A stretch of 64,000 bases of DNA from Aphelocoma coerulescens (Eukaryota; Chordata; Aves; Passeriformes; Corvidae), in assembly GCF_041296385.1 (NCBI RefSeq), contig NC_091019.1:13036531-13100530 (forward strand), written 5' to 3'. Position numbers and translations under genes: made by a program. A model generated the notes under the pieces. The model made no database searches and was not told where the DNA came from. It saw nothing but the letters and a program-made list of their open reading frames with translations. Numbering within the stretch: position 1 is the first letter of the stretch; every line of letters starts with the position of its first letter. Positions 1 through 12,959 of the stretch are shown here, piece after piece.

Positions 1-351
1 GCTAGTTCTGCTGATTAGGATGTTTCTTAATACAATTCCTAGTCTAGTGCAGTTCACTACTCTCTGCTCTGACAGTTTACTCAGCAAAACCAGTGACAAA
101 GCTGCTAAGCTGCACAACCTATCACACCACACACCCCCTGCCCTGCAGCACCACCAGAAGCCAGCATTACCTTAGAAGTTACCTTCAAAGTGGCAACTGT
201 TATCTAGCCTTGGAGTTACTAAGCACTTCCAGCACTCCCTACACACACACTTCAAAATAAACCATAAATTATCAAGCTACAGATCAGGATGACAAAAGCT
301 ATTTAAATTTCTTTCTAGTTCAAAGAATCAAAAGAACAATACAGGCTGAAA

Positions 352-465
352 GAAATTTCTGGAGATCATCTGATCCTAATCCCTTGCTCAAATCAGGTCC
401 AACTTTCAGCACATTGCTCAGAGCCTTGTCCAGCCAAGTCCTGAGTGTATCCAGTTTTTAATATT
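352..465 (-). mobile_element. Old CR1 fragment in USP47 intron 9
   Basis: A degraded stretch matching reverse-complement CR1 wording (CTGGAGATCATCTGATCC, TGCTCAAATCAGG, GCCTTGTCCAGCCAAGTCCT). Divergence is high and both ends are uncertain. Confidence 0.65.
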
Positions 466-1633
466 CTGAGATTTCTATCACTTAGCACACTAAAATGCTG
501 AAACAATTAAACCTAATTATTGTCTGGCTCAAGAGAGGCACTTCAGACAACCTTCCCTCCATAAAAATGCATTATGATCTAGTCAGTAGTTTGACAGGTA
601 CCTTACTGCAAGCATTCGTAAATCTGTAAATTTGTAGAACGTGTGAGTAGGAGCAGTAGAACCTTTACGAAAACTTACACAACAAATGGCATTTAGGCAA
701 AACTGCTCTTGGAAAAAACTGGAAACTAACTGCCATCTCAGATTTTCAGAGCTCATCAGTTTCCTTGCGTTCAAAGAGTATGTTCAATGAAAAATACAAG
801 ACCTCGTTGTTACTAATCTAGCTTAAAGAAAAAAGGAATTATCACATCATCCATATTCTGCCTTCAACGGTTTGGCAAGAACACCACAAAGTTCACATAC
901 AGTCCAAATTAATTTCTGCCCTAAAAAAGCACTACTTGTACACATACTTACACTCCCAAAAGAAAAGCTATAGTACAAAAGATCTCGAAAACTAACAACA
1001 CTTAACAAAACACAACTGCATTTGCTACACCTCCGAAATACTTGTATCATTACTAGTTTTCTGGTACTACAAATCAACTCTCACTGTTTTCTAGTAACAT
1101 AATTTCAGCATCCCTACGAGTTCCCAGTTGCATCTACCTTTCTCTCAGCTGTTCATCCTGCAAAATATTGGTTTTTACTGCAAAACATTTCAGCTTATGC
1201 CTAATGCTGTTAAATTCAGGCATCTCTACAAAAGTCACTAGTACCTACAAAAATCAGAATGTGAACTGTTGCTCCTGTTTACCTCCCCGAAATAAGCTAG
1301 ATGCTTCTATGCCCAGATTTCTACTGACCTCAAGAAAAGCCTGATTCAGGGCTTTTTTGACACCATACCCTTGAACAATTCAGATTGCATAAGTACTTTT
1401 TCAGAAACCATCTTGACTTACACACTGACAACATATCACTGCCCCAGAGGTTGTAGCTAAGCTGTTTTACTACACGAAGTTGGGGGATAGAGTGGGGAAT
1501 CAGAAAGAAAAATTCCAACTGCAAACCTTAAGGCCACACTGAAGAATTTCAGAATTAGCTCATATTAGGAAATAAAGCAAGCATGACATTATCCTTCCCA
1601 GTTCTTCAATGTCCCCATGTATTGAGAAGTAAT

Positions 1634-1652
1634 ACACATATATATATATATA
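1634..1652. repeat. (TA)n microsatellite
   Basis: A short CA/TA dinucleotide run of about 19 bp in intron 9. Confidence 0.85.
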
Positions 1653-1786
1653 AATGCAACATTTCAAGTATCTACATTTCTTTGGTAGTACACAATGTCG
1701 AACAGTGGGATAATACTCTTTAAATGGCATTCTACAGATTAACCTTACTTAAGGCTCATCCATCCATTCTCTCTCATTAGAAAGTA

Positions 1787-2089
1787 ATGGAAAATCACTT
1801 ACCTCTAACTAGAGTTCTTTGAAGGTAGTATCCTCCTTAGATCCCCTATCTTGGGTTGTGTCGCCTGCTGCAAGTTCCCTCAGGAGCTGACTAGCAAGGT
1901 CTAAAAAGTTTTACATTCCCTTCTATAAGCCCTATTAGCGCATGTGTGAAGTTTTTGATCTCTCACTCAGACCCCTTTACCTACACCTACTAAATCACCA
2001 TCATCTATGGATCAATGGAGGATACTACCTTCAGAGAATTCCATTTAGAAACAGGCGATTTTTCCCTTCTCCAAAAGCAAGTATCCTCC
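1787..2089. repeat. Foldback (inverted repeat) in USP47 intron 9
   Basis: The 17-mer at 1820-1836 (TGAAGGTAGTATCCTCC) recurs as its exact reverse complement at 2017-2033. Weaker pairing extends the arms to about 1787-1846 and 2007-2066, around a loop of about 160 bp. A third partial copy, AGTATCCTCC, lies at 2080-2089 in the first orientation. No known transposon ends were recognised; it may be an old non-autonomous DNA element or a local duplication. Confidence 0.6.
1803..1900 (-). other. Candidate cryptic exon in intron 9
   Basis: On the gene strand a 98-nt stretch is flanked by acceptor CTTTTTAG and a near-perfect donor GAG|GTAAGT that lies inside the left arm of the foldback. Read in phase 0 after exon 9 it meets a stop after six codons, so inclusion would truncate USP47. 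No evidence that it is used; strong donors also occur by chance in introns. Confidence 0.2.
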
Positions 2090-3530
2090 ATATCTCCCCA
2101 CTGCTGAAGACTACAAAACTAAAAATTACATCTGCTATCGATCATACAAATGCAGGGAGGAGAATCAACTGAATGTAATCAGAGTATGAATTGAAAAAGC
2201 TCAAAAATTGAAGCATCAATACAAGTTGCAACCATGTAAGTTTGTGTAACAAAAATCTTAAAACTATTTTCCTCAATGTAGTAAACCCCGTAAATGCTGA
2301 CTGAAAGGAAAAATATCAAATACTATTAAAAGTAATCTGATATTTAAGTCCTTATTTGTTCAAGTTTCCTGTTTTTACAAATAGACAAAGTCTTTTTTTA
2401 GCATTGCTACAGACTTGTCCACTAAAGAAAAAAATCTTCAATTTGAGACCCATGTAAAATGCATTGTTAAATGCAGAATTAAACTACATGAACTGAATAG
2501 TTTTCATTACTTTTAACAGATCATAAAAATCTAATTACTGAATAAAAATTCCAACAAATAAAATTTGGTTCAGGGAATATTGCTAGAAATTAGCATTAAA
2601 AGGTGAAAAGGGAAGCCATCTGTATAAAATAGCAATCTGTATTAAGACAGCTTCAATTAGCTGGACAGTTCCAGAAAATTTCAATGCAATCTTAGAAAGA
2701 ATTCAAAGGACTTTACTAACTCGGATCCTTTTTCCAAGATCAATGTCCCTCACTTTTCCTACTTCTCAAGATTGGCATTTAAAGTTTCAAAGTATGAAGT
2801 ACTTTGAAGCTACACTGCAGTTTAAATTAATGCTAACAATGCTTGACAGAATTACTGTTAAGAATTATGGACTATTAGTGCTTTAAAAATATTGCCAGCA
2901 CAGTAAATATAGAAGGAAAAATACTTAATATATAATAAGCCAATTACACAAGTGCTTGTTTAGAACAACCTTTACTGAAAGAGTTGTTTGATTTAATCTT
3001 ATTTTTTCTCACAATTCGATCCACAGTACAGGCATCCTAAGCCACAACTGTGGAATTTCAGAGTTTGTAATATTTTTTTTTTCAGGAGGGTGGAAAAAAT
3101 AAAACAAAAGAACTTCCACAGCTTTACTAAGCAGTAGATATGCTTGCCAGCATCAGTACAGCTGGAGCAAAAGTGACCATGAACATGGATGTGTAACAGG
3201 ATTTTTGAATCATCATCAAATTGCTTATTAAAAGGATATGGTATTTAAGAAGTGAACTTTAAAAAGCACAGCAACAACATGGCAATTAAAGTAAAAATTT
3301 TATGTCAATGTTCTGTTCTTTCACTAAGACTTTCAACAACGCTATGAAAATTTAGCAGATGTGCCAATAAAAAGAACAACCGAAATAAAACTTTGTGATC
3401 TCATAAAAATCCCTCAAGTAAATGCTGAAGATTTTATCAGGAAGAAAATAATTGATTACTGCAGCCCTAAGGCAATAAAGTTGCATTTCCCCTCCCCTTA
3501 TACATGCACCAGTAGGACTCATTGAAGGGC

Positions 3531-3590
3531 AAAAGAAAAAAAAAAAACCAAAACAAAAAATAAACCAAAAAGCCAAAAAAAAAAGAAAAA
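3531..3590 (+). repeat. A-rich tract with CCAAA words
   Basis: About 60 bp of A broken by C and G (ACCAAAAC, AAACCAAAAAGCC) in intron 9, 157 bp downstream of exon 9 on the gene strand. It reads as a U/G-rich tract in the transcript. Confidence 0.85.
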
Positions 3591-3746
3591 TCTTCTAGAA
3601 CTTGCTAGCTGGTTCACTGCACAAAGACGAACACCCCAAGATGGAGTATCTAGGATGATACTTACCACGGAACCAATTAAACCACTGGGGCATTATGTAT
3701 TCTATGTGTGTATGGATGCACTATTAGGCAGCATAATAGTACACAC

Positions 3747-3896
3747 CACGCTAGCAAACGCCTGGCTGGAGCCATAGGGCCGGATGACCAAAGGGATATC
3801 CAGGTAAGTGTCGATTCTCCAGCCTTCATAGCCACACTCTAGACATCTCACATAGTCCTTCAGTTTGCCTTGATACAGTTGATTTATAAGATCAGC
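3747..3896 (-). CDS. USP47: USP47 coding exon 9 with first zinc-ribbon CxxC (residues 294-343)
   Basis: 150 nt, 50 codons, phase 0, from acceptor TTTCAG to donor GTG|GTGTGT. It encodes [20 protein letters not shown] then [20 protein letters not shown] and [10 protein letters not shown]. Cys 311 and Cys 314 are the first pair of the USP fingers zinc ribbon; the second pair should lie in the next exon, outside the window. The next residues expected from mammals (EEALH) were not found between 1 and 3746, so intron 9 runs off the left edge. Confidence 0.97.
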
Positions 3897-4707
3897 CTGA
3901 AATAAACAGATTCAGCAACACAGGTTTTAAAAAAAATGACCAACACCATATTTCTTTAGTTTTACTAAAAAATACCTTTTTGTTAATTAAGTCTAAATTG
4001 CATGGCTACACATTTAAAATACCATTCCCCAGCAGGACATCCAGCTCCTGATTTCTAATTTTCCCCTGCCCAACACATGTATCAAACGAGCTTCTCAAAT
4101 CATGTTACATAAGCTTCAGTGTTCTTTACAGTCACATCTTAAGAGTGACTACAAAAGCACCAAATTGAAACAAGGCTGATTTTGCAGACACTGTTAACAG
4201 ACTGACCCTGCAGTCCTTTCCTGTGTCTCCAGAGACAATTTACCAATTCCTCCTGTTTACCAAACTACAAACCTCAAAACTAGCCTACAAGGTGGCCATT
4301 TATCAGAATGTATCATGTGCCATGAATACATTCCTGACTTTCTCCCACATTAAGAAGGGAGAGCTTGAGCTTCAAGAGGCCACAACAAAGCCTAATAAAT
4401 ACAGACAGCAAAGAAGTTATTGTGGGAGTTATACAATCCCTTTCTGTTCTTGAAATAAAGACTGAGTATCCAGAGTATAGAATATTCCACTTTTAACTAA
4501 GGAAGAAAAACAGATCCAACACGCTCTTGAAAGTCATACACCACAGTATGACTAGCTTAACTATTGCATCAAATAAGAAAACTAGCACAGATTTTCAATA
4601 AGCTGGTATTTAAAATTTAGTAAATTATTTTCATAATCATCTTTAGAAAAACCAACAAACCCCCACAATACTACACCACTGAATGAAGACAGTTCTTCCA
4701 GCATTAC

Positions 4708-4787
4708 CTGCTCCGTTTGCTTCCATTTCTGCTCCAAAGCATCAAACATGACTCTACAAAGCTCCTGTACATCATGCTGCTGCCATG
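4708..4787 (-). CDS. USP47: USP47 coding exon 8 (residues 267-293)
   Basis: 80 nt from acceptor TAACAG to donor CAG|GTAATG. It encodes [20 protein letters not shown] then [14 protein letters not shown] is the USP47 form of the QQDAHEF-type motif that follows the Cys box in USP enzymes and shapes the ubiquitin-binding channel. The exon ends in phase 0. Confidence 0.97.
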
Positions 4788-5582
4788 CTGTTAGAAATTG
4801 AAATTATTATTAATTAAAACAAGAGATGGTATTAGTCTCAATACTGACTGTAGCCTGAGAATGCTTCCTGAAAAACTACTCATTTGTTTAAGTCTATTCC
4901 TACATTATTCACTACCGGGCCAGTGTTCAATTCCACAGGCAGCTGCCTCTCAATGTAAGTCAAAAAAATAAGCAGCCAGTTTGCTCACAATGTTTATGTA
5001 TAAACAAGAACTGTGTATGTAAGCAAGAATATGTGAAAAATACAGAACTGCTAATGTACACTGTTATCAAATAAACTGCTTCTGATTTCTGTCCCACTTT
5101 GTGCTGATTCTCCAAAACCGAACTTCCAACTCCTTATCATCACGTGGTAATGGAAAAATCAATTGGTTATGGGGCAAAATTACCACACAAGTGTAAAAAA
5201 GACAAATACAGTGTTTAATTTGAAGTTGACAATAATATGGGCAATTCCATAAATACAACAACTTGACATTTGTGATTCAAAACAGAAGCAAATTTCCTAC
5301 AAACAAGTACTTTTTTAGAAACAATTAACATGTGTAATGTCAATTTAATTACAAAAATTTAACACCTTTTACTTTAACAGCCTAAAACTCATAGATGTCA
5401 TTTCTTGAAAGATCAGACACAACCCACAACAAAATATCCATGTAGGCTATTTTGTTTTGATTGAAAAAGTTGATTCATTAATTACTTACAATTATTCTGG
5501 TATTTTCCCCCATGAACAGCAGTTTAGCCCCTAGCAGGCAGCAGCTGAAGCAAATCAGGCCAGTTTAATAGCTGCACATTAC

Positions 5583-5728
5583 CTTCACTACTATCCCATC
5601 CAAAACTCCGTGTGACATCTGTTGTTTCAATTGCCCTTTTTTTGCTGGTCTGCAGTAAAACAAACAGCCTTTGAAGCTGGTAGGGGATACTCCTCTCAGG
5701 ATCCTCTTCAGATTCTTCAAATTCCCAC
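5583..5728 (-). CDS. USP47: USP47 coding exon 7 (residues 218-267, split codons)
   Basis: 146 nt from acceptor AAATAG to donor GAAG|GTAATG. It encodes [20 protein letters not shown], then [20 protein letters not shown] and SFGWDSSE, a conserved helical part of the USP catalytic domain following the Cys box. At the variable acidic loop it reads DPERS where I recall DPVTS in human. Entry and exit phases agree with exons 6 and 8. Confidence 0.97.
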
Positions 5729-6219
5729 CTATTTGCAACACAAGATTTTTGACAATTAAAAATGCTTTGAAAACATTACTGAAGAGGGCATTAAATCAAT
5801 ATTTACTACATTTCAGATCATCTGCCATGTCACGGCAGCTCTGTTTCTTGAGAGAAGTCAAATGCAGTTGCTTTCCATTTCTGCAGTAAAGGGCAATGAT
5901 ACTCTTTAAATGTAGAAACATAAAAACAAAGGAAAATTTTGAAGCCATTCACTGCACAGACATGAACTGCACTAAGCATCAAATTTAAGTTTGATGTTTT
6001 CAAGATTCTTTAAAAAGCTCATCCATGCCACAACCAGTAATTTATATTTTACTGGAAATCTGACACTTTTAAGCAGATATAATTTATAAGTCTGTCCAGC
6101 TTGACTTCAATTATGCGTTCTAGTATCCAAACAAGGAAATTTTGACAGGAGAAATTCCAAAGGGCCTCCTACCAATATGTACTAGCACAATTTAAGAAGT
6201 TTTTGATTCTATATACTCA

Positions 6220-6366
<147 letters not shown>

Positions 6367-7408
6367 TCACTTCAAGAGTTAAAACATTTGACAAGAAAAC
6401 AATTCTGTGACAGTGTTTAAGAACTGCATTCATCTGTTGTTATTTACACTTTAAAAATGGAGATAATATTACAATTTCTGAGAGCAATAGAGAATAATAG
6501 TTTACATAACAGAAATAATTCTCCTGAATGACATGAAGCTGGTTTTTTGATGACAGCAACACGTAATATTTAATGCTGAATCCTACACCAATGGGGATAT
6601 AGGCAACTATAAATATTTTAATAGCAGATTTAAATATTTTACAGAATAAACTAGAATTTTCTAGGGAACAATTGTATATCAGCTTAGTTATTGCCTGATG
6701 TCAGCTAAAAGTATCCCAGTAATAATGTCAATATAATTTGTATCTGCACTGGTTTTACTATTGTCTTAGAATTAGAAATAAAATAAATCCCAAGTGCCCA
6801 TACAATACTACTATTCTAAACCCTTCCCCCTTAAATAACTAATTAAAGAAACTAATTAAACTACTATAACTCGGTGTCATTTTTACTAGCTGAAAATGAA
6901 ATTATTTATTTATATTAATCTAAGCTGTAATTTTAAGATTTTCTCCAAAATATGTAATATTAGCAACAACTGATAAGCAAGGAGCATATACTAAAGCATA
7001 ATAGAATAAAGAAATTAAATATGCCTATTTATACTCTGACTATTGAAAAAACCCATAATCTCAGTACCATACTAATAATGAAAAGGCAGATACTCCACAC
7101 TCTTCTGTGAAGAGACTGAGTCAGAACATTTGTACTTTATTTATTATTTAAACTGTATAAATCATCTTCACAGTTAGATTAAATTTAAAAAAAAGTCCCA
7201 AGTCAGGAAAGGATGGAATACAGTTCTTCCATTTCTAAAGCGATGTGATAATATCATAAAAAACATGATAAGAAATGTAGCAGTGATGTGGGTATTTTTA
7301 AAATAAATAGCAATTTATTTAAAAAAAAAAATCCTGAGGTGCCACTATTTGAAAATGTGCCAAAATAATTACAAATAAGCATTGCCTTTACAAGAGAGAA
7401 CACGATAC

Positions 7409-7547
7409 CTGTCTCTGATTTGCTCAGGACTGAAGAATAAGAATAGCTTTGACTGACATAGTCATTGGTACATCCAATAGAGCCTTCTCTTGGAAGAGGG
7501 CCTATGAATCTCTCCTGTGCACTGTCATCTGTTGTACCTGACTCCTC
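7409..7547 (-). CDS. USP47: USP47 coding exon 5 (residues 140-186, split codon)
   Basis: 139 nt from acceptor TTTTCAG to donor ACAG|GTATCG, starting in phase 0 and ending one base into a Gly codon. It encodes [11 protein letters not shown], then [12 protein letters not shown] and [11 protein letters not shown], and ends SKSET. The acidic linker matches the region before the USP domain in vertebrate USP47, more variable at its beginning and conserved in [10 protein letters not shown]. The exon opens with GAGGAG right after CAG, so a minor three-base acceptor shift is possible. Confidence 0.96.
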
Positions 7548-8671
7548 CTGAAAACATAAACACACCCATTTCGTGCAAAAGTTAGACAATACATTTTTAC
7601 TGAAGTACCTATGAGTTTTACCCTTCTCTCATGGCTAAGAAATCAATTTTGCTAGGCACATCACACAATTTTTTCAAAACTGAAGATTCAAAGTGCAACT
7701 TTAGTTCTGCCCTCCAAATTCTCAACCCCTTGACACATTGTTCTTAGCAGAAGGAAATGTCCTTTGGAATACTGCATAACCAAACACAGTATTATAATCC
7801 ACACAACAAGTAAGTTTGCAATTTAGCATCTCCTGTGTCTCAAGTTTTCTGCACTGAAATACAGAATAAGATTTTTTCCAGACACCTAAATTTCAGTCCA
7901 TTACTCTTTCAGAATCATCCTTAAATTCTGATCTTGAGCACAAATATTTACACATGGGGTTTTTTCCCTTTTTCAGATAATTAAACTCCACAACCAAGGC
8001 TAAGTAGGCCAGCATTACACTGATACAAGAGCTGAGTAATAAATCTTAATACATCACTAGTCTATCCAATCATTGATTTAAATACATTGCAGCTGTGTGT
8101 ATCATATATTTGAGAAATAGAAAATTTCAAAAAATTTGTTATGGCAAACAGCAGCTTCTAGCAACATTGCCAACTCTTCTTTTAGATATATCTATACACA
8201 GATACATTTATTTTTCTGTAAATGTAAATGTGGAAGCAGGTAGCTGCTGTTGATGCAGTGCTGCTGTTTCTGAGAATTCTGCCAGAAGGTCCTAAATTGC
8301 TTTCAAACACCCAGAGGAAAGGGATTGGATATATGATTAAATATGTATTGTTAAGACTTATCTCTGAATGTATCAACGATTAATTAATTATATATCTTAG
8401 AAAATTACTTGCAGCAAACATCACAAATATTTGACAAGCATGAAGAGAGTGACAGTAAATCATTACTAATGAAATTGGTCCCACTCAGAAGAAATGTAAA
8501 TATAGACGTAAATATAGTCAAAGTCTGTTGAGAAAGTCCCCAGAGAAGCTTATTATGAAATACTCAGCCCAGTTTTATTTCATTTTCTGACCTTACACAA
8601 GCACTACAAAGAACACACACCTCTCCCCCCCAACACTATGGCTTATGTAGCTGAGTGAAGATTTTACTCAC

Positions 8672-8785
8672 CGGCATTACATGAGGCTGCTCACCATCCT
8701 TGTCTATCAAATGCAGAAAGTTCTTCTTCCCTGGCTCAAAACCAGCATCAAGAATGGTTTTGTCACTGTTCTGATCTATTGGAGT
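8672..8785 (-). CDS. USP47: USP47 coding exon 4 (residues 102-139)
   Basis: 114 nt, 38 codons in phase 0, containing [19 protein letters not shown]. The donor is CCG|GTGAGT. The acceptor is ambiguous: the sequence TTTAGCAG gives two AG acceptors three bases apart. The downstream one, used here, reproduces the human spacing and puts the catalytic Cys at 197. The upstream one would start the exon at 8788 and add a single Gln. Confidence 0.95.
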
Positions 8786-9645
8786 CTGCTAAAGATGAGT
8801 AAAACGACAGAAACATCACTTTTTTATAACAGATCCATATGCAATTAACACATTCCATCCAAGTACATTGCTTGACGTGGTTGCTGACACAGTAAGACCA
8901 CAAGAAAATAAATAATTATCCAGTAAACAAAACACACATCATTAGTACTGAAATAACTTGGGAACAGTTTAGGAAACATTACAGTATAATGCTTAGATGT
9001 TGGTTAATTTATTGAGGAGTCAGACACTGGTCTGTAAGTTTCTGGTGAACATCACATTACCCAGTGTCCTCTACAGCATACAGACACTTCTTTCTTTAGA
9101 AGAAAAAAACAGTTATTTTCAGCAGGCATAAACATGACCTGAAATAAACTGATTTCTATTTCTTAACAAATCTTATAAAATTTTCTAGGTGCATCTAAAG
9201 AAATCATATTAACTAAAACCAACACTGATTTACAATAAAGCATAGGAGGGATAACACATTTAAAGAGGTCTAAGAAACATGGGGAGTCACTACACCACAC
9301 GATGCTGCTGCTGCTAAGAAAACATTTCTCAAACAAGACCACAGGAAACTGAGATTATTTATCATGGGTATTATTATTAAAAATACATACTGATAACAAA
9401 AACTAATATTACATCTGAATGATCCCATTAGTTTTTGTTTAATCATTAAACAGATCTATCATTAAAGAGCATACTTGGAGACTAAAATTCAGCCAAATCA
9501 ACACAGTGGTGTCAGTCTGCTGTGGCACACCCACCACAAAATGTTACAGGAATGAAATGAGCACTGTGCAATACAGAGGAGGTTTTCAATTCTGAAGACT
9601 GAAGTGTTTGCTACCAAGAGGAAACAAAAAGCACTCCTGCCATAC

Positions 9646-9849
9646 CGTGTCAGTGACATTATCTCCATTGCCCCACATCAAATCAAAAGATCCATTCACG
9701 TAGCCCACTTTGGAAGCCACGTCTTCAAAGAGCTGTTTAAGAGGGGTGGAAGCTGGCAGGTTCAAGGTAATGCGCTCATTCACTGTCTTGGAATTCGTGG
9801 TGTCCTGTATTATACACAGCACCCTGGGCTCCTCAGCAGCACTCTCTGC
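9646..9849 (-). CDS. USP47: USP47 coding exon 3 (residues 34-101)
   Basis: 204 nt, 68 codons, phase 0 at both ends. It contains [20 protein letters not shown], then [12 protein letters not shown] and [10 protein letters not shown], the conserved segment upstream of the USP catalytic core with a ubiquitin-like look. The acceptor is TTCCAG and the donor ACG|GTATGG, a poor match to consensus. Exons 2 and 3 together are 88 codons; this equals the difference between the two numberings in use for the human catalytic Cys (109 and 197), so an isoform lacking both exons is expected. Confidence 0.96.
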
Positions 9850-12800
9850 CTGGAATGACAGCAGACAACAATTCATGGGGAAAATTAAGAATGCTTTGGA
9901 ATTTAATTGAAAAATCAAAATACAACTTCACCAGTAAAATGAAGTATACTTTTAAAACCTAAGGTTCCTAGGAACGGGACTTTATTTTTCAAAGTAAGCA
10001 TTAGAAAATTAAGAACCTTCCAGTTTTGAAAAAGATAGAAAAACAAGCTCCATTTTTATAGAACAAGAAGGAATTTGTACAGGTGTGGGGACAGAGAAAC
10101 TGCTCAGGTTCCACACAGAATTTCAGACAGCAAGCAGATAGAAGACTGCTTCAAAATCAGGAACAGACTTCCAAGTCATCACTTCCAGCTCATATTTTGC
10201 TTTGACACAATCATAAATCCTGCTGAGGCAGAATATACCTTTCATGACTTTCAGAAATGCAACCCAGAAAATTTGCAAGCTTCCAAGTAACCTTAGAAGC
10301 TGACCACTAAACAAGGTTTTATAATGAAGCCACCAACTTCCTACTAACTCCACCGCTGTCTGAGTTGCAGGAGATATTCTTTTGCCTGAACAAAGTAAGA
10401 AAATTAGCATTGACAAATGACTACTGGACAAAGTAAAAAGAGTTTAAACAGAAACTTCAATGTATCTAAAATCAGAACAATAATGATCTTGAATGAAAGT
10501 GGCAATGGAATAATAATAAAATTTTCTGGACCCAGGTAAGCCAAGAAAAATTTTTCCAATGCTGAAAACCCAGCAAAAGATCTAAACAAAATCAATTAAT
10601 TATCTTGATTATCCAAAATTGTAGAACAGCAAGGAATAACTGATACTTAAATACACATCTCATAAGAAAGGATCAGGTAAGTAAAAGGAATTAGACCTCC
10701 AGGGACTCAGCCTTTTCAAGTTGTAACACACAGAAAGCATTAGTAATGCATTGTCAGAGTGCCCAAATCTCAGTCCATGGCTAACGGCCACAGCATCTAA
10801 AAAGGCAAAAAACCACATGCAGTGCTATCATGATTCTCAGTGGATAAGAACAATAAATGGCAATAATTACGTTCCTGCTAAAGCTCTCAGCCACATCACA
10901 AGCATCTTCTAGAGAATACAGAACTATGAAGAAGATCTGAACAACTTCAGAATCCCTTGTAATTCTACACAACCAGCCTCACAACACAGATGAGCACCAC
11001 TAGAGTGGTATGGTCCCTTTTAAGAGCTCTTACACCACCAAACCCTCTGAAAAGGACCATGGACATTGCAGCTGATGCTGCATGCCTTTATTACACAGTA
11101 TTCCAAGATCTGCTGGCAGTGTTCATGCAAGGATAGAATAAAATGTTAGCTGACTGCAGCATCTATTCCTATCATCATCACAAAAAAGTTGTTAGAGAAA
11201 GGCAAAAAAACCCACCCTCAACCCAATCTGTATGACGTTAGTTTGCTTTCGACTATGATTTTTCTTAAGACTTTGGAGTCCAGTTTCTTTAGGTTTATCA
11301 AATGTAATATCCTGCGTGGAAGCCTTCATTAACTGCATGCTCAAAAAGATTCAAGGCACTATTTGCAGCAATTCTGTAACACTTCATCTTCATACATTTC
11401 ATCTTTATGGGAGAATTTTACATTTATCAACTACTTTCCAAGAAGACATGCAAAACTATTTTTGAAACATTAACCACACATTAAGAAGAAAACACAATTT
11501 GGAAGTCAAAGTAATTTTGACGTATTATATCCTCACTTTCATCTACAGCACCCACAGAGACGCACAGGGCTGTACTTAAGTAGACTAAAATTAAATTTCA
11601 CCAGTGATTACTTCTCCTGGGCTCTTTCCTTGAAATTTCCCAGCACAGCATCTTTTTTTGTTGTTTTTATCTTTTTTTTTTTTCCTTTTTTGCTGAAGAA
11701 GCAATCTCCCTCTTTCACTGTGTGGTTAGGAAAGAGAAGGTAAAGCTTGTTCAGTGGTCTTCTTTCTTGATTTTTTTTTTTTTTAAGAAGATGAGCAGCA
11801 GCTAAGACCCAACAAACTTGTAAGATCAGCCTAGACTTACATGCAGGGCCCTCAGCAATGGTAAAGGCTTGCTCTGGGTGGAAGCCCACCCTCCTCTACA
11901 GAACAGCACAAGGAGGTTAAGGGGCATTTGCTACTATTCATGCAGATTCATCTTGGAAAATAGAAGTTAATTTGGATTTAGTTGTCCCCACACTGATTTT
12001 GCATTGATCCTATAACTTGATGGGCCACTGTGTATGATCATATCATGAGCAGTTCTCCACTGGAGACTTAATTCCTTGTGCTACTGCCCTTACATAACCA
12101 CCTCTGTAACTGCCCTCCTCCCTGCAGGAGTTACCTATAAAGTCAACTCCTCCCACTCCCACTTTCCCTGCTGCCTTGGTGGTGAATCAGTTGCGACCTG
12201 CATTAGAGTTGCTACTGAAAATAATTAGACACACAGTATCTGAGGGATGGAAATAACACTAAGGGAACAAATTACAGAAGATTACAGAAGATTTGCTGGT
12301 TGGGTTGGTGGAAGTTGCACGTCACACAAATCCTCTCTTCCTTGTTCACAGATGTAATTCTGACAGACTGAACTGGTTTAACTCAGGGTTAGTATAGCAA
12401 AGGGTATTAAGACGTCATTCATTCACACTGCCACCCGCTTCAAGTTGTTAGCAGTAAATAGACAGAGCAAAAATAACCTCAGCCCAACTCTATGCATGGA
12501 GAGCATTCACACATACCAGCTGAACTAGGAGACAACAATGCAACACCTTGTTTTGAGATTTTACTACAAAAACAGTGTGAAAAGCAATACTGGCCAGAGA
12601 TAGATCCCTCAACTATTCTGACAGGCTGTTATCAAACCAAGTCCACAACAGAAACACAAAAATTAACTTTAACCATTACATAATCTGATATATTTTGAGA
12701 GCAAAACATTTCCTCTTTTTTAATGCAGAGAGAGAGCCAAAGCCTCACACACCAGTGTAAAATCATATAAGCACATACTCCAATTTGAAGCTACCATTAA

Positions 12801-12959
12801 GACTGAATTTAATCGGACATCATCTTTGTATTCAAGAACATGCACAAAGAGTTTAATGTCAATAGCTCATGCTCATGTTAAAATAAACAGAAGCTACAGC
12901 ATCATGCTGTTATGATGTTTCTTGGTTATCATTTTATAAAGTTGATTTCATCTGTCTAC
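9850..12959 (-). other. USP47 intron 2
   Basis: 3.1 kb between exons 3 and 2. Apart from T-rich tracts (about 11651-11691 and 11770-11784) and a 10-bp tandem duplication of ATTACAGAAG near 12276 I see nothing recognisable. Confidence 0.8.
11651..11691 (-). repeat. T-rich tract
   Basis: About 40 bp of T runs on the plus strand (A-rich on the gene strand) in intron 2; low complexity only. Confidence 0.8.

Larger units (their letters stand above)
1..3746 (-). other. USP47 intron 9 (partial)
   Basis: AT-rich intron sequence entering from the left edge. It holds the old CR1 fragment, a short TA repeat, the foldback and an A-rich tract. No USP47 coding exon was found in it. Confidence 0.85.

Noticed and set aside
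1..3746. Possible USP47 exon 10 in the left edge
   Set aside because: No minus-strand frame continues with the expected EEALH or the second zinc-ribbon Cys pair.
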